Part shown: in pieces, positions 1-7,832 of the stretch
How positions within the stretch are numbered: the first letter of the stretch is position 1
How the letters are laid out: every line of letters begins with the position of its first letter
DNA from: Anaerohalosphaeraceae bacterium
GTDB taxonomy: Bacteria > Planctomycetota > Phycisphaerae > Sedimentisphaerales > UBA12454
Assembly (NCBI GenBank): GCA_021108375.1
Contig: JAIORA010000016.1
Location: 62,001-126,000, forward strand
Direction of reading: 5' to 3'
Length of the DNA: 64,000 nucleotides
Program-made: the position numbers and the translations under genes
Notes under the pieces: model-generated
Database searches by the model: none
What the model saw: the letters and a program-made list of their open reading frames with translations, nothing else
Told to the model about the DNA's origin: nothing

Positions 1-1
1 C

Positions 2-781
2 AAAACTTCGATAGAGGAAAATGTCGATATGCTCATCTGCGGTGCGGGCCTGCCGTTGGATTTGCCGAAATTTCTCAATGGCAGCGATGTAAAACTCGTT
101 CCGATAGTTTCTTCTCCAAAGGCGTTGGAGTTGATATGCAGAAGATGGCAGAAAAGGTATAGTAAGTTGCCCGATGCCGTAGTGGTCGAAGGCCCGGATG
201 CCGGTGGACATCTTGGCTATTCTAATGCCGAGATAGAGAACAAAACTATCCCGCCTCTCGAAGACATAGTCAAAGACGTTGTCAAAATTGCGAATTCGTA
301 TGACACTAAAATCCCTGTCATTGCTGCCGGCGGAATTTTTGACGGCGCAGACATCGCTCGCTTCCTCAAGTTGGGTGCTTCAGGCGTACAGATGGCAACG
401 CGTTTTGTTTGTACCGATGAATGTGATGCCGACATACGGTTCAAGCAGGCTTATATAGATGCCAAAGAGGGCGATTCAACGATTATTAAAAGCCCTGTCG
501 GCCTGCCTGGCAGAGTTCTCAATAGCGAGTTTGTTGAGAAAATCAAACTTGGCGAAACGATGCCATTTATGTGCAGCTACCAGTGCCTTAAAACCTGCGA
601 CCCTGAAAAAGCTCCGTATTGCATTGCTAAAGTGCTTGCTTCTGCTGCCAGAGGCGATTTGGACGAATCTTTTGCATTTGCTGGTTCAAATGCTTACAAG
701 TGTACTGAGATTATCCCCGTCGCAACGCTTGTTGATAAGTTGAAGCAGGAACTAAGCGACGCGCTCGATACCGATAAATAG
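2..781 (+). CDS. NAD(P)H-dependent flavin oxidoreductase, nitronate monooxygenase family (5' truncated)
   Basis: The frame is open to the left edge of the window, so the N-terminal part, including the first FMN-binding strands, is missing. About 260 C-terminal residues remain. The motif EGPDAGGHLG matches the GPxAGGHxG signature of nitronate monooxygenases and FabK-type enoyl reductases. IPVIAAGGIFDGADI followed by GVQMATRFVCTDEC is the usual FMN-phosphate-binding end of this TIM barrel. The protein is expected to be a cytosolic FMN enzyme; whether it oxidises nitronates or reduces enoyl-ACP cannot be decided from this part. The gene ends 120 bases before the convergent toxin-antitoxin pair, and a hairpin repeat lies directly downstream. 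Confidence 0.85.
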   Translation, partial: KTSIEENVDMLICGAGLPLDLPKFLNGSDVKLVPIVSSPKALELICRRWQKRYSKLPDAVVVEGPDAGGHLGYSNAEIENKTIPPLEDIVKDVVKIANSYDTKIPVIAAGGIFDGADIARFLKLGASGVQMATRFVCTDECDADIRFKQAYIDAKEGDSTIIKSPVGLPGRVLNSEFVEKIKLGETMPFMCSYQCLKTCDPEKAPYCIAKVLASAARGDLDESFAFAGSNAYKCTEIIPVATLVDKLKQELSDALDTDK

Positions 782-789
782 CTTTGTCA

Positions 790-848
790 TTTAGCCCGTA
801 GGTCTTGCCCTGCGGGTGTTTGCAAATTTTCTATCCCGTTCCCATCGC
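790..848. repeat. Variable-stem hairpin repeat (GGCTAA/GGCGATGGG family)
   Basis: Read on the minus strand, a GGCGATGGGAACGGG tail is followed by a hairpin, CCCGCAGGGCAAGACCTACGGG, ending in GGGCTAAAT. The same arrangement recurs at many intergenic sites in this window with different stem sequences. Its position directly after the flavin oxidoreductase stop could let it act as a weak terminator. Confidence 0.6.
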
Positions 849-901
849 CTATCGGCGATTCAATATTCTGTCTACTACATTCTGCGTTCTATCTTCGCAA
901 A

Positions 902-1162
902 TTATATCCGGTTATAGACATCTTTGCGATGCCCAACTCGGACAACAAGTACCAAAAGTTTTTTGTCTTCTATTTGGTACACTATTCTGTAATCGCCAAT
1001 CCGAACACGAAATAAATTCTTCATTCCCTTAACACCTACACATCCATTAGGCCGGGGATTATTTTTAAATGAGCGCAACTTTCTAAATATCCGTTTTTTC
1101 AAGTCGGCATCTAATTTCTGCAAATACTTGACAACCTTGTCATCGAGTTGGACTTTATACAT
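902..1162 (-). CDS. Type II toxin, RelE/ParE superfamily
   Basis: This is an 86-residue basic protein of RelE/ParE length. It has the typical order: an N-terminal helix pair (residues 8-33, ending KKRIFRKLRSF), then the strands FRVRIGDYRIVYQIEDKKLLVLVVRVGHRKDVYNRI. The string RVRIGDYRIVY and the C-terminal VGHRKDVY are hallmarks of RelE-type ribosome-dependent mRNA interferases, in which the arginines and the C-terminal tyrosine take part in cleavage. ParE-type gyrase poisons share the fold but usually lack this ending. The gene follows its antitoxin on the same strand after 6 bases, the normal antitoxin-first order. Confidence 0.88.
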   Translation of the reverse strand: MYKVQLDDKVVKYLQKLDADLKKRIFRKLRSFKNNPRPNGCVGVKGMKNLFRVRIGDYRIVYQIEDKKLLVLVVRVGHRKDVYNRI

Positions 1163-1168
1163 CCCTGT

Positions 1169-1414
1169 TTAAATCCCTAATTTTTTGGCAACGGTTTCTA
1201 TATCCGTAAATTTACCTCTCTTCAAAGCAACCTTAGCTGCATCAACATCTAATTTATCTTCTAAAATTTCGAGCAGTTCCAAATCTTCTATCGGCACAAA
1301 TGCAAAAGCCTTTTTGCCATTCTTTCTTACGCACACGCGCTCAGATGCAAAGATAACCCGGTTAGCAATCTCCGAAAAATCGTGCCTTACACTTGTCATA
1401 TCTAACGTAGTCAT
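1169..1414 (-). CDS. Antitoxin, Phd/YefM family
   Basis: This 81-residue protein begins MTTLDMTSVRHDFSEIANRV, the usual Phd/YefM N-terminus that forms the DNA-binding dimer, followed by a strand with KNGKKAFAFVPIEDLELLE. The C-terminal half is charged and would wrap the toxin. A longer reading with a TTG start five codons upstream exists, but GAAAGGG at 1421-1427 lies six bases ahead of the ATG at 1414 and favours the shorter start. It should neutralise the downstream RelE-like toxin and repress its own promoter. Confidence 0.87.
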   Translation of the reverse strand: MTTLDMTSVRHDFSEIANRVIFASERVCVRKNGKKAFAFVPIEDLELLEILEDKLDVDAAKVALKRGKFTDIETVAKKLGI

Positions 1415-1467
1415 ATCAAACCCTTTCAAATTTCTTACAACTATAATATCGCAAATATCAGAGGTGT

Positions 1468-1496
1468 ATTCAACTAAAAAGTTATATAAGTGTCAA
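1468..1496 (-). promoter_or_regulatory. Putative promoter of the toxin-antitoxin operon
   Basis: On the minus strand TTGACA (1491-1496) is followed after 17 bases by TTGAAT (1468-1473), about 50 bases before the antitoxin start. The -35 is a perfect consensus; the -10 is weak, as is usual for autorepressed toxin-antitoxin promoters. Confidence 0.5.
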
Positions 1497-1540
1497 AAGT
1501 TGTAAAAATTGCTATTTTTTCCCGTTTTTTAGCCTAAAAA

Positions 1541-2986
1541 TCAGTATCTCCTGCCAATAATCTTGGATGATATTGTGTAATTTACAAAGAAATACCGCAG
1601 AGCGTCTATCGGGTGGTCGTAAATGCCGTCCTTTAATGGCAGTTCATCTTTTCTCGAATTTTCCGGATAGTGATAGCACGAAAGAGCCTCTATCAATTTT
1701 CCGCATTTCGGGCTGATAACCAGTTTTGCTTTTCCATCACCGCTGCGAAGTGCTCGGCGAACTAATTCTACGCCCTCGCAGATACTGCTTTTTCGGTATC
1801 GAACAGGCACGCCATTTTCGCGTAAAACTTTTACCGCACTCGTTCCCGTAACATCGTTTTTTGCTGCTCCTGCCGGGTCGCAAAAACTTGTTGCTATCTC
1901 GCCGGAGTATCTGTTTTTTATTTCTCTTGCGTGAACTTCTATTGTTGTTTTGCTTTTTATGTATTCATCGATAATCCGAATTTTACCTTCGCCATCAATC
2001 TGAATCCACAGGCAGACGAACGGATTAACAAATCCGAAATCCATCGCTCGGTATAATGGCAAAGACGAGTTATAATTAACTTCCGCTACGTGCTGGTCGC
2101 AATCGAATTCTGCGAAAACAATATTTTCCAGGTAGGGCTGTTTGCACAGAACCTCCGATTCAAACCCTGCTTTGCTTGCCCGTTTCATTTGCGTAATACA
2201 ATCATCAATTTTCAGATACCCTGTTGCTCGTTTCGCTTTGCCGGCGCAGTAACTTTCCAACTCACACCTTGAACAGTTCCTGTCGACACATTTTTCAATC
2301 ACTTCCCACAAGCACCATTTGAAAATCGGCGTACCGTTTATTTCAGCTTCGTTAACGAGTTTGTGCATAAGCCCGTAAGGCCGGTGCATCGTGCTGATGG
2401 ACTCCATAGCTCCTATAAGGCCGTTATTGCTTTTGGTTACAAATTTCGCTGCCTCAAAAACATTGCTGTCAAATAGTTCGATTTCATCACACCGGAGTTT
2501 ATGAATATGACTGCCGCGTACTGATGCCGGCGATTGCGTCAGGACTTCAACTGATGCTCCACTTAAAAATTCGCATCTGTTTTTACGAATTGGCGAAGCC
2601 AGAAATTCTTTAAATCCGTTTCGTAAAAACTGCTGCAGATAATCATAGAGTTTTGCCGCCTGCCTTTCTGAGCCAGCCAGTATCCTTACCTGGCAGTTTG
2701 GCTTGAAGATACAATCGAGCAGCGTTGCGACAGCTCCGATGATAGTTTTTCCCGCGCCTCTGCCTGCCCATACTACGCAGTCGCCATTGGCTCGCTGTCT
2801 ATCGAAATCGCTATTATAGCAGTGCCAGAGATAGTCCATTGGCGTTGAGTGTTCCGGGCAGATTCTTTTATCTGGTATATCGATGCCGACAAAGACTTTG
2901 ACATAATTTTTTAAATCGTTTTTTGTTAATGGCCGAGTCTTTTTGAGTTGGGCATAAATTTTATTTACGTTTAAATCGGTGCGCAT
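1541..2986 (-). CDS. terL: Phage-type terminase large subunit, orphan
   Basis: This 481-residue protein is a complete terminase motor plus nuclease. Walker A is AGRGAGKT (residues 74-81). Walker B is LRCDEIELF with the Asp-Glu pair at 167-168. A linker carries four cysteines (233, 238, 241, 247). The RNase H-like nuclease follows, with acidic residues in AMDFGF (D316), SFCDPAG (D370) and YDHPIDALRY (D457, D461). In phages such proteins translocate and cut concatemeric DNA into procapsids. Here there is no portal, capsid or tail gene nearby; the neighbours are a toxin-antitoxin pair and acylphosphatase. Its upstream element and leader match those of the ParB and HTH genes 40 kb away, where a small-subunit-like gene also sits. 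The length and intact motifs argue against decay. Confidence 0.88.
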   Translation of the reverse strand: MRTDLNVNKIYAQLKKTRPLTKNDLKNYVKVFVGIDIPDKRICPEHSTPMDYLWHCYNSDFDRQRANGDCVVWAGRGAGKTIIGAVATLLDCIFKPNCQVRILAGSERQAAKLYDYLQQFLRNGFKEFLASPIRKNRCEFLSGASVEVLTQSPASVRGSHIHKLRCDEIELFDSNVFEAAKFVTKSNNGLIGAMESISTMHRPYGLMHKLVNEAEINGTPIFKWCLWEVIEKCVDRNCSRCELESYCAGKAKRATGYLKIDDCITQMKRASKAGFESEVLCKQPYLENIVFAEFDCDQHVAEVNYNSSLPLYRAMDFGFVNPFVCLWIQIDGEGKIRIIDEYIKSKTTIEVHAREIKNRYSGEIATSFCDPAGAAKNDVTGTSAVKVLRENGVPVRYRKSSICEGVELVRRALRSGDGKAKLVISPKCGKLIEALSCYHYPENSRKDELPLKDGIYDHPIDALRYFFVNYTISSKIIGRRY

Positions 2987-3020
2987 AGAATCTCCCTTGT
3001 GGAATTAAAAGTTGGATTTA

Positions 3021-3044
3021 GTGGTTAGAGCTGTTTTAGAATTT
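3021..3044 (-). promoter_or_regulatory. Shared upstream element of terL
   Basis: On the minus strand AATTCTAAAACAGCTC lies about 45 bases before the terL start. Closely related strings lie upstream of the parB-like gene (ATTCTAAACCAGTTCC) and of the HTH gene (TTATAAACCAGTTCCC). The ribosome-binding leader that follows (TTTAATTCC..., then AAGGGAGATTCT and ATG) also resembles theirs. It could be an operator for the module's own DNA-binding protein. Confidence 0.5.
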
Positions 3045-3116
3045 GTATATTTCTTTGTTGCAGATGAAACTATTATACCATAATGGAATGACAAAATCAA
3101 TCAGTAAATAATTTAG

Positions 3117-3298
3117 TTAGCTCCCGATTCATCGGTTTTTTTTTGAGGCTAAAAAGTGCTACAGAACGCGCACAAACCGTCGGGCAGGCCACGACGGCTA
3201 AACGGCGATGCGGACGGGTTAAATAATATGTACGCACAAACCCTGGCAAACAAGTTGCCGAGGCTAAACGGCGATGGGAGAGGGATATAGAAAAAAAT
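3117..3298. repeat. Cluster of hairpin repeats in the terL-acyP gap
   Basis: The 313-base gap between terL and acyP holds three members of the variable-stem hairpin family. There is a degenerate CTCCCGATTCATCGG, then two units ending GGCTAAACGGCGATG (one with ggcaaacaagttgcc in the stem). No credible gene is seen. Confidence 0.6.
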
Positions 3299-3299
3299 G

Positions 3300-3569
3300 T
3301 TAAAATGCAATATCAAAAGTTTGCAGCGTATCATCTACCGGAACATTCTGGGCCTTAACATCTCTGATTGCGAAAGTATCCCTCAAATCCGCAATGCATT
3401 CATCAATGTCAACATCTGCGCCCTGAGCCAATACTTCGACTTTGCCATTCGAGGTGTTTTTTACATATCCGGCCAAATCGTACCGCCCGGCGATACTACG
3501 AGCTGTAAAACGGAAGCCTACGCCCTGTACCGAACCGCTGAAAACCACAAGTTTAGCTACTTTATCCAT
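3300..3569 (-). CDS. acyP: Acylphosphatase
   Basis: At 89 residues the protein has the usual acylphosphatase length. It carries the signature GSVQGVGFR at residues 12-20, whose arginine (R20) binds the phosphate, and GYVKNTSNGKVEV with the catalytic asparagine N38. It hydrolyses acyl phosphates such as acetyl- and carbamoyl-phosphate in the cytosol. It stands alone, divergent from the GAF/SpoIIE phosphatase gene. Confidence 0.93.
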   Translation of the reverse strand: MDKVAKLVVFSGSVQGVGFRFTARSIAGRYDLAGYVKNTSNGKVEVLAQGADVDIDECIADLRDTFAIRDVKAQNVPVDDTLQTFDIAF

Positions 3570-3704
3570 ATTTATACCCTATAAGCCTGATAATATCCGA
3601 AAATAGTATATTCGTAATTGGAAATCCAAACGAATTAGTTATAATAGTTCGGTTATGGAAAAAACAGGAATTTAGCGGATAATTTTTCAAATAATGTTTC
3701 AGAT

Positions 3705-4961
3705 ATGAAGATACTTAAAAAGACAACCAAACGAGAAGAGCAGATATACCAGCTAACGACGCTGGTTGCCGGCGGTTTTGCGCTGGGCGATGTTCTCGAC
3801 AAGCTCGCTCGCGCAGCTGTTGATATTACCGGTGCCAAGGCCTGTTCAATAAGGCTGCTTGATGGCGAGACCGGCGAATTGCAAACTCGCAGCACTTTTG
3901 GGCTTAGCCAGGAGTATCGCAATAAAGGCCCGGTTTCCAAGGACGACCCTGTAATAAAAGCGGCGTTTGCCGGCGAAGCTGTCGTTATCGCTGATATGTG
4001 GTCTGATGAAAGAGTGAAATATCCGCGGGCATCCGAAGAAGAGGGCATTGTTAGCCAGTTGACGGTGAAGATGCAGTTCAAGGACAAGCCTGTCGGCGTT
4101 TTACGACTCTATGGCTCTAAGCCCGGCACTTTTATCGAAGACGATATATCGCTGGCGCGAGCGGTTGCTTCGCAGTGCGCTTTGGCGATTACCAATGCCA
4201 GGTATTACGCTCGCGCCTTGCAGGGCGCACAGGTCGCGCAGCAGATGAAGCTGGCCGGGACGATACAGAGGCGGATGATTCCAAAAGAGGCGCCGAAGAT
4301 GCCGCACCTCGATATTGACGCGATTTACAAGCCTTGCTTTGGTGTTGGCGGAGACTTGTACGATTTTATGCAGCTCGATGAGAATCATCTGGCAATTACC
4401 GTAGCTGACGTTATCGGTAAGGGCATACCAGCGGCGCTGATGATGAGTTCCTTTCGGGGGATGATACGAGCGTACGCCGATGGCGGGCATAAAAGGCATT
4501 CGATGAGCGAAATTATAGACAAGCTCAACAAAAATGCTTACAGCGAATGTGCTGACGGCGAATTTGTAACCCTGTTCTATGCGATAATGAACATTGCCGA
4601 AATGACGATGACATACTGTTCCTGCGGACACGAGCCGACACTTTTGATAAGGGATGGGAAAATTGCCGAGCTTAAAAAAGGCGGTCTTGTTCTGGGCGTT
4701 ATTGAAGATGCTGAGTATGAAATCGGAACTATAAAAATTAAAAGCGGCGACCGCCTGCTCTTCTACACTGACGGCCTCATTGATGCGGTAAATTTCGATG
4801 AAAAAATTTGGGGTATTGACAATCTTTACAAGACCCTGAAGAAATGTTCCAGCGTCTCTGCCCGCAAAATGGTACACGACATTCTTGGCTACAGAAGAAG
4901 ATTTACCGGCCTTGCCCGTCAGACAGATGATACGAGTATCGTTGCTGTGAGGGTTTTTTAG
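3705..4961 (+). CDS. GAF-domain SpoIIE/RsbU-type PP2C serine phosphatase
   Basis: This 418-residue protein has an N-terminal GAF sensor domain (about residues 15-165, including ARAAVDITGAKACSIRLLD). A short helical linker (QQMKLAGTIQRRMIPKEAP, typical of RsbU-like proteins) leads to a SpoIIE-type PP2C domain (about 195-415). The metal-binding motifs GGDLYDFM, VADVIGKGIPAALMM and YTDGLIDAVN are intact. Such proteins dephosphorylate anti-anti-sigma factors in partner-switching cascades. No STAS or anti-sigma gene is adjacent. The stop is two bases before cmk, so the two genes are probably cotranscribed. Confidence 0.9.
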   Translation: MKILKKTTKREEQIYQLTTLVAGGFALGDVLDKLARAAVDITGAKACSIRLLDGETGELQTRSTFGLSQEYRNKGPVSKDDPVIKAAFAGEAVVIADMWSDERVKYPRASEEEGIVSQLTVKMQFKDKPVGVLRLYGSKPGTFIEDDISLARAVASQCALAITNARYYARALQGAQVAQQMKLAGTIQRRMIPKEAPKMPHLDIDAIYKPCFGVGGDLYDFMQLDENHLAITVADVIGKGIPAALMMSSFRGMIRAYADGGHKRHSMSEIIDKLNKNAYSECADGEFVTLFYAIMNIAEMTMTYCSCGHEPTLLIRDGKIAELKKGGLVLGVIEDAEYEIGTIKIKSGDRLLFYTDGLIDAVNFDEKIWGIDNLYKTLKKCSSVSARKMVHDILGYRRRFTGLARQTDDTSIVAVRVF

Positions 4962-4963
4962 CG

Positions 4964-5629
4964 ATGGCAGAGCTGGTTATAACTATCGATGGGCCTGCCG
5001 GCAGCGGCAAGAGTTCGGTTGCCAGAAGAGTTGCTGAAAAAATCGGCGCCGCGTTTCTCGATACCGGCGCGATGTACAGAGCAGCGACGCTGGCGGCGAT
5101 GAATAAGGACGTTTCACTTACAGACAGCGAAGCTGTCGGCGGAGTTATCGAGGCAGGCGATTTTGTTTTCGATATTCAAAACGGGCAGATGGTCGCAGTG
5201 GTTGACGGAGTTGATGTAAGTGAGGAAATCCGCTCTGAAGTTGTTACCAATAATGTTCGCTATGTCGCTTCGGCAGCTTTTCTCAGAAAAAAGATTGTGA
5301 AAATGCAGCGGGCTTTTGCGGCGGCGCACGAAAAAATTGTTGCCGAGGGCAGAGACCAGGGAACGGTTGTTTTTACTGATGCGGAATATAAATTCTTCCT
5401 TACCGCAGACCCTGCCGAAAGAGCTAAAAGACGAGCGAAGGAGCTTGGCGAGAAAAATGTTACAGTTGATTTGCAAAAACTCAGTAGGCAGATGGCTGCG
5501 CGCGATGAGAGCGATTCGACCAGAAAGGTAAGCCCGCTGATACCAGCTGCCGATGCGGTGATTATAGATACTACCAATCTTACGCTTGAGGGTGTTGTTG
5601 AAGAGATTTTAAAAACCGTTGGCTCTTAG
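4964..5629 (+). CDS. cmk: Cytidylate kinase
   Basis: This 221-residue protein begins MAELVITIDGPAGSGKSSVA with a P-loop at residues 9-16, followed by FLDTGAMYRA, a CMP-kinase hallmark. The central region has AEGRDQGTVVF, and the LID and C-terminal RDESDSTRKVSPLIPAADA binds CMP and ATP. The enzyme phosphorylates CMP and dCMP to the diphosphates. It starts two bases after the SpoIIE phosphatase stop and lies upstream of plsC, a common bacterial order. Confidence 0.95.
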   Translation: MAELVITIDGPAGSGKSSVARRVAEKIGAAFLDTGAMYRAATLAAMNKDVSLTDSEAVGGVIEAGDFVFDIQNGQMVAVVDGVDVSEEIRSEVVTNNVRYVASAAFLRKKIVKMQRAFAAAHEKIVAEGRDQGTVVFTDAEYKFFLTADPAERAKRRAKELGEKNVTVDLQKLSRQMAARDESDSTRKVSPLIPAADAVIIDTTNLTLEGVVEEILKTVGS

Positions 5630-6003
5630 CGGAGTGTGGAAAGAAATTAACCACGAATTAACACGAATTATTTTAACCGCTGATTACACAGATTAAAAAA
5701 TAAGATACAAAAAAATGGATACCCGCTTTCGCGAGTATGACAAAGTCTTGTACAGATGGAATAGGAAATACGGAAGCACGAGTCCCCGAATTGTAATTCG
5801 GGGGCTAACTATAAAAGACAAGGCCTCGCAATGACAGAAACCCCGGCAAACAAGTTGCCGGGGCTAAACGGCGATGCGGACGGTTAGAAAAATACGCAGC
5901 AACCCGCAGGGCAAGACCCATTCGGCTTCGCTCAGGGCAAGCTCTACGGGCTAATGGTGGTGTGGAAGCAATAGGCCATACGAAAGGATGAAATTTCTCC
6001 GCG
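5630..6003. repeat. Repeat-filled gap between cmk and plsC
   Basis: This 374-base gap contains 'acacgaatta/cacagatt' words (5648-5706), a palindrome TACCCGCTTTCGCGAGTA (5720-5737), and three variable-stem hairpins: CCCCGAATTGTAATTCGGGG, the ggcaaacaagttgcc unit with a GGCTAAACGGCGATG tail, and one ending GGGCTAATGG near 5955. No gene is supported. Confidence 0.6.
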
Positions 6004-6720
6004 ATGGTCGAATTTGTGTTACTAAAGAGAATTTTAAATATGTCAATACTTGAAAAAATTAGTAAAAAAATAAGTTTCGTCTGGTACTACATCTGGTGCT
6101 GGGCGTGCTGGGTCTTTTGCTTGTTGCTATTTAAGCCTTTATTCTACAATAGAAAATATATACCTAAAAAGGGTGGCTTTTTGCTGCTCTCGAATCACCA
6201 GTGCTTTCTGGACCCGATGCTGAACGCTTCGCCTATTCGGCGGCAGTGCTGCTTTGCTGCCCGTGATAGTCTTTTTCGGGTTCCGATTTTCGGCCCGTTG
6301 TTTCATTCCTTCAACGCTATTCCGGTGAGACGCGGCGAGGCGGATATGACTGCGATGCGTGCTTTCATAGAAAAACTGCAATCGGGTATGGTGCTGGTGC
6401 TTTACCCTGAGGGAACACGCACCTCTGACGGCAAAATCGCCGAGATTAAGCCCGGCTTCGGCCTGCTGGCGAGAAAGGCCAACGTGCCGGTAGTGCCGTC
6501 AGTTATTGATGGTGGCTACGAGTGCTGGCCTAAAACTCAGGGGCTTTTCCAGCCGGGGAATATGTATGTAACTTACGGCTCGCCGATACCTGTCGAACAT
6601 ATCAAGGCTATCGGCGACAGAGCTTTTGCAAAGGAGCTGACAAAAATCTTACGGCAGATGCAGGCCGAGCTTCGGACAAAAGTCGGCAAAGAGCCATTTG
6701 ATTACAGCTTGAACTGTTAG
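6004..6720 (+). CDS. plsC: 1-acyl-sn-glycerol-3-phosphate acyltransferase
   Basis: The protein has a hydrophobic N-terminal segment (about residues 23-43 of the 238-residue reading). It carries the acyltransferase blocks NHQCFLD (the HX4D catalytic dyad), a FNAIPVRRGEADM block and YPEGTRTSDGK. It acylates lysophosphatidic acid to phosphatidic acid at the inner membrane. A second start, ATG at 6040 (MSILEKI), is equally plausible; neither has a strong ribosome-binding site. The gene follows cmk after a repeat-filled gap, keeping the usual cmk-plsC order. Confidence 0.92.
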   Translation: MVEFVLLKRILNMSILEKISKKISFVWYYIWCWACWVFCLLLFKPLFYNRKYIPKKGGFLLLSNHQCFLDPMLNASPIRRQCCFAARDSLFRVPIFGPLFHSFNAIPVRRGEADMTAMRAFIEKLQSGMVLVLYPEGTRTSDGKIAEIKPGFGLLARKANVPVVPSVIDGGYECWPKTQGLFQPGNMYVTYGSPIPVEHIKAIGDRAFAKELTKILRQMQAELRTKVGKEPFDYSLNC

Positions 6721-6761
6721 TGACTACATCCGAAACAAAAAAGGGTGGTACTATCTGAAAT

Positions 6762-7178
6762 TTAGGTACACGCTTGCAATGAATCTATTGGTATTTCTAA
6801 AACTGGCCTTTGTGGTGAGCTTAATACTCCTGCGTATGCTTGACGTCTTTTTATATTCATCGGCCCGGTTTCGTAGGCGGCAAGTAATAGTGCAGTAACA
6901 GAAATAGACTGCACTATTATACCTTTCTGTTTTGATTTAATCATCAATCCGTCGTATCCGAATTTACTCACTATTCCGTTTACACCCTTGATTTTGAATC
7001 CAATGGAATCACCCGTCTTTAAAGATTCATATATTGTGAGAACCTCATCAATTCTGTTTGATACAACCGCAACATCTACTGTTTTGTATACAATGCAGTC
7101 TCCGCAGCGATTATACCATGGTTCTGCCATAAACTTTTGTTTCCCTGAGACATATTGGCTTAAGAAATGTTTTTCCAT
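6762..7178 (-). CDS. Hypothetical protein, second of an overlapping pair
   Basis: I do not recognise this 138-residue protein. It has a motif-like start (AEPWYNRCGDCIVYKT), a predicted beta-rich core (SIGFKIKGVNGIVSKFGYDGLMI) and no signal peptide or membrane segment. The gene overlaps the end of the upstream ORF by 19 bases on the same strand, implying translational coupling. Overlapping pairs of two small soluble proteins are common for toxin-immunity or antitoxin systems, but no known family is evident. Confidence 0.6.
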   Translation of the reverse strand: MEKHFLSQYVSGKQKFMAEPWYNRCGDCIVYKTVDVAVVSNRIDEVLTIYESLKTGDSIGFKIKGVNGIVSKFGYDGLMIKSKQKGIIVQSISVTALLLAAYETGPMNIKRRQAYAGVLSSPQRPVLEIPIDSLQACT

Positions 7179-7576
7179 ATTAGGCTTTTATACCTTTCTT
7201 TCCAATCTTTAGGACACATCGTATCGTTCTCATCCGCATATTCAACTGTCCAGTCAAAAACTTGTAAACCCGGATTAATATAAACAGCAAAAACCTTCCC
7301 ATCAGGGAAGTCCACGGCATTGCTTTGTTTTATATATAATTTTTTTGGTATTCCAGTATAACACCAACCGCCATCGTTATGCTCTCGAATACCCCAAAAT
7401 ATTCGTTTTGGATTTTCTAATACCTCTTTAGCCCCTCTCAAATTTTCATATTTCACAGGGTCGTGCTTATACGCCCTTAAGTATACGAGGTGCGGAATTA
7501 TTACCTTTATTTTTAGACCTTCAGGATGTTCTGGGTTTATTGTTTCCTGTTCGTAATTTGCAGGCCCTGTTTCCAT
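7160..7576 (-). CDS. Hypothetical protein, first of an overlapping pair
   Basis: This 138-residue soluble protein is not recognised. Notable strings are KRIFWGIREHNDGGWCYTG, KVFAVYINPGLQVFDWTVEYAD and a C-terminal KDWKERYKSLIW. The regular alternation of strands after residue 55 suggests a small beta-rich fold. It is followed immediately by an overlapping second small gene, and the two sit alone between plsC and ispH. A nuclease- or immunity-like role is possible but is not shown by any motif. Confidence 0.6.
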   Translation of the reverse strand: METGPANYEQETINPEHPEGLKIKVIIPHLVYLRAYKHDPVKYENLRGAKEVLENPKRIFWGIREHNDGGWCYTGIPKKLYIKQSNAVDFPDGKVFAVYINPGLQVFDWTVEYADENDTMCPKDWKERYKSLIWKNIS

Positions 7577-7832
7577 TGTATATTATATTGTTCCAATAAC
7601 AAAAAAAATCGGCGTATTTAGTCTATAACTTTAATAAAAACAAGTGGTTAGGTGGAATATTTTCTTTAGGTACTTCAGAATCATATAGATTGATGGATGA
7701 TTGTCAAGATATTTTTAATCTGCAGGATGGGAGAGGCCATTCTGTTGAAGAATGAAAATGTTGCCAATAGGGAGGCTTGGCCTTATACTTCTCGTGCATT
7801 TGGAAGTAAATTTAAAAGAGGAACAGGGTAAA

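Noticed and set aside
3149-3334. Minus-strand open frame of 61 codons
   Set aside because: It lies across two hairpin repeats and overlaps acyP in another frame; the peptide is repeat translation.
4101-4877. 258-codon minus-strand frame inside the SpoIIE phosphatase gene
   Set aside because: It is fully antisense to a gene with intact motifs and encodes no recognisable protein.
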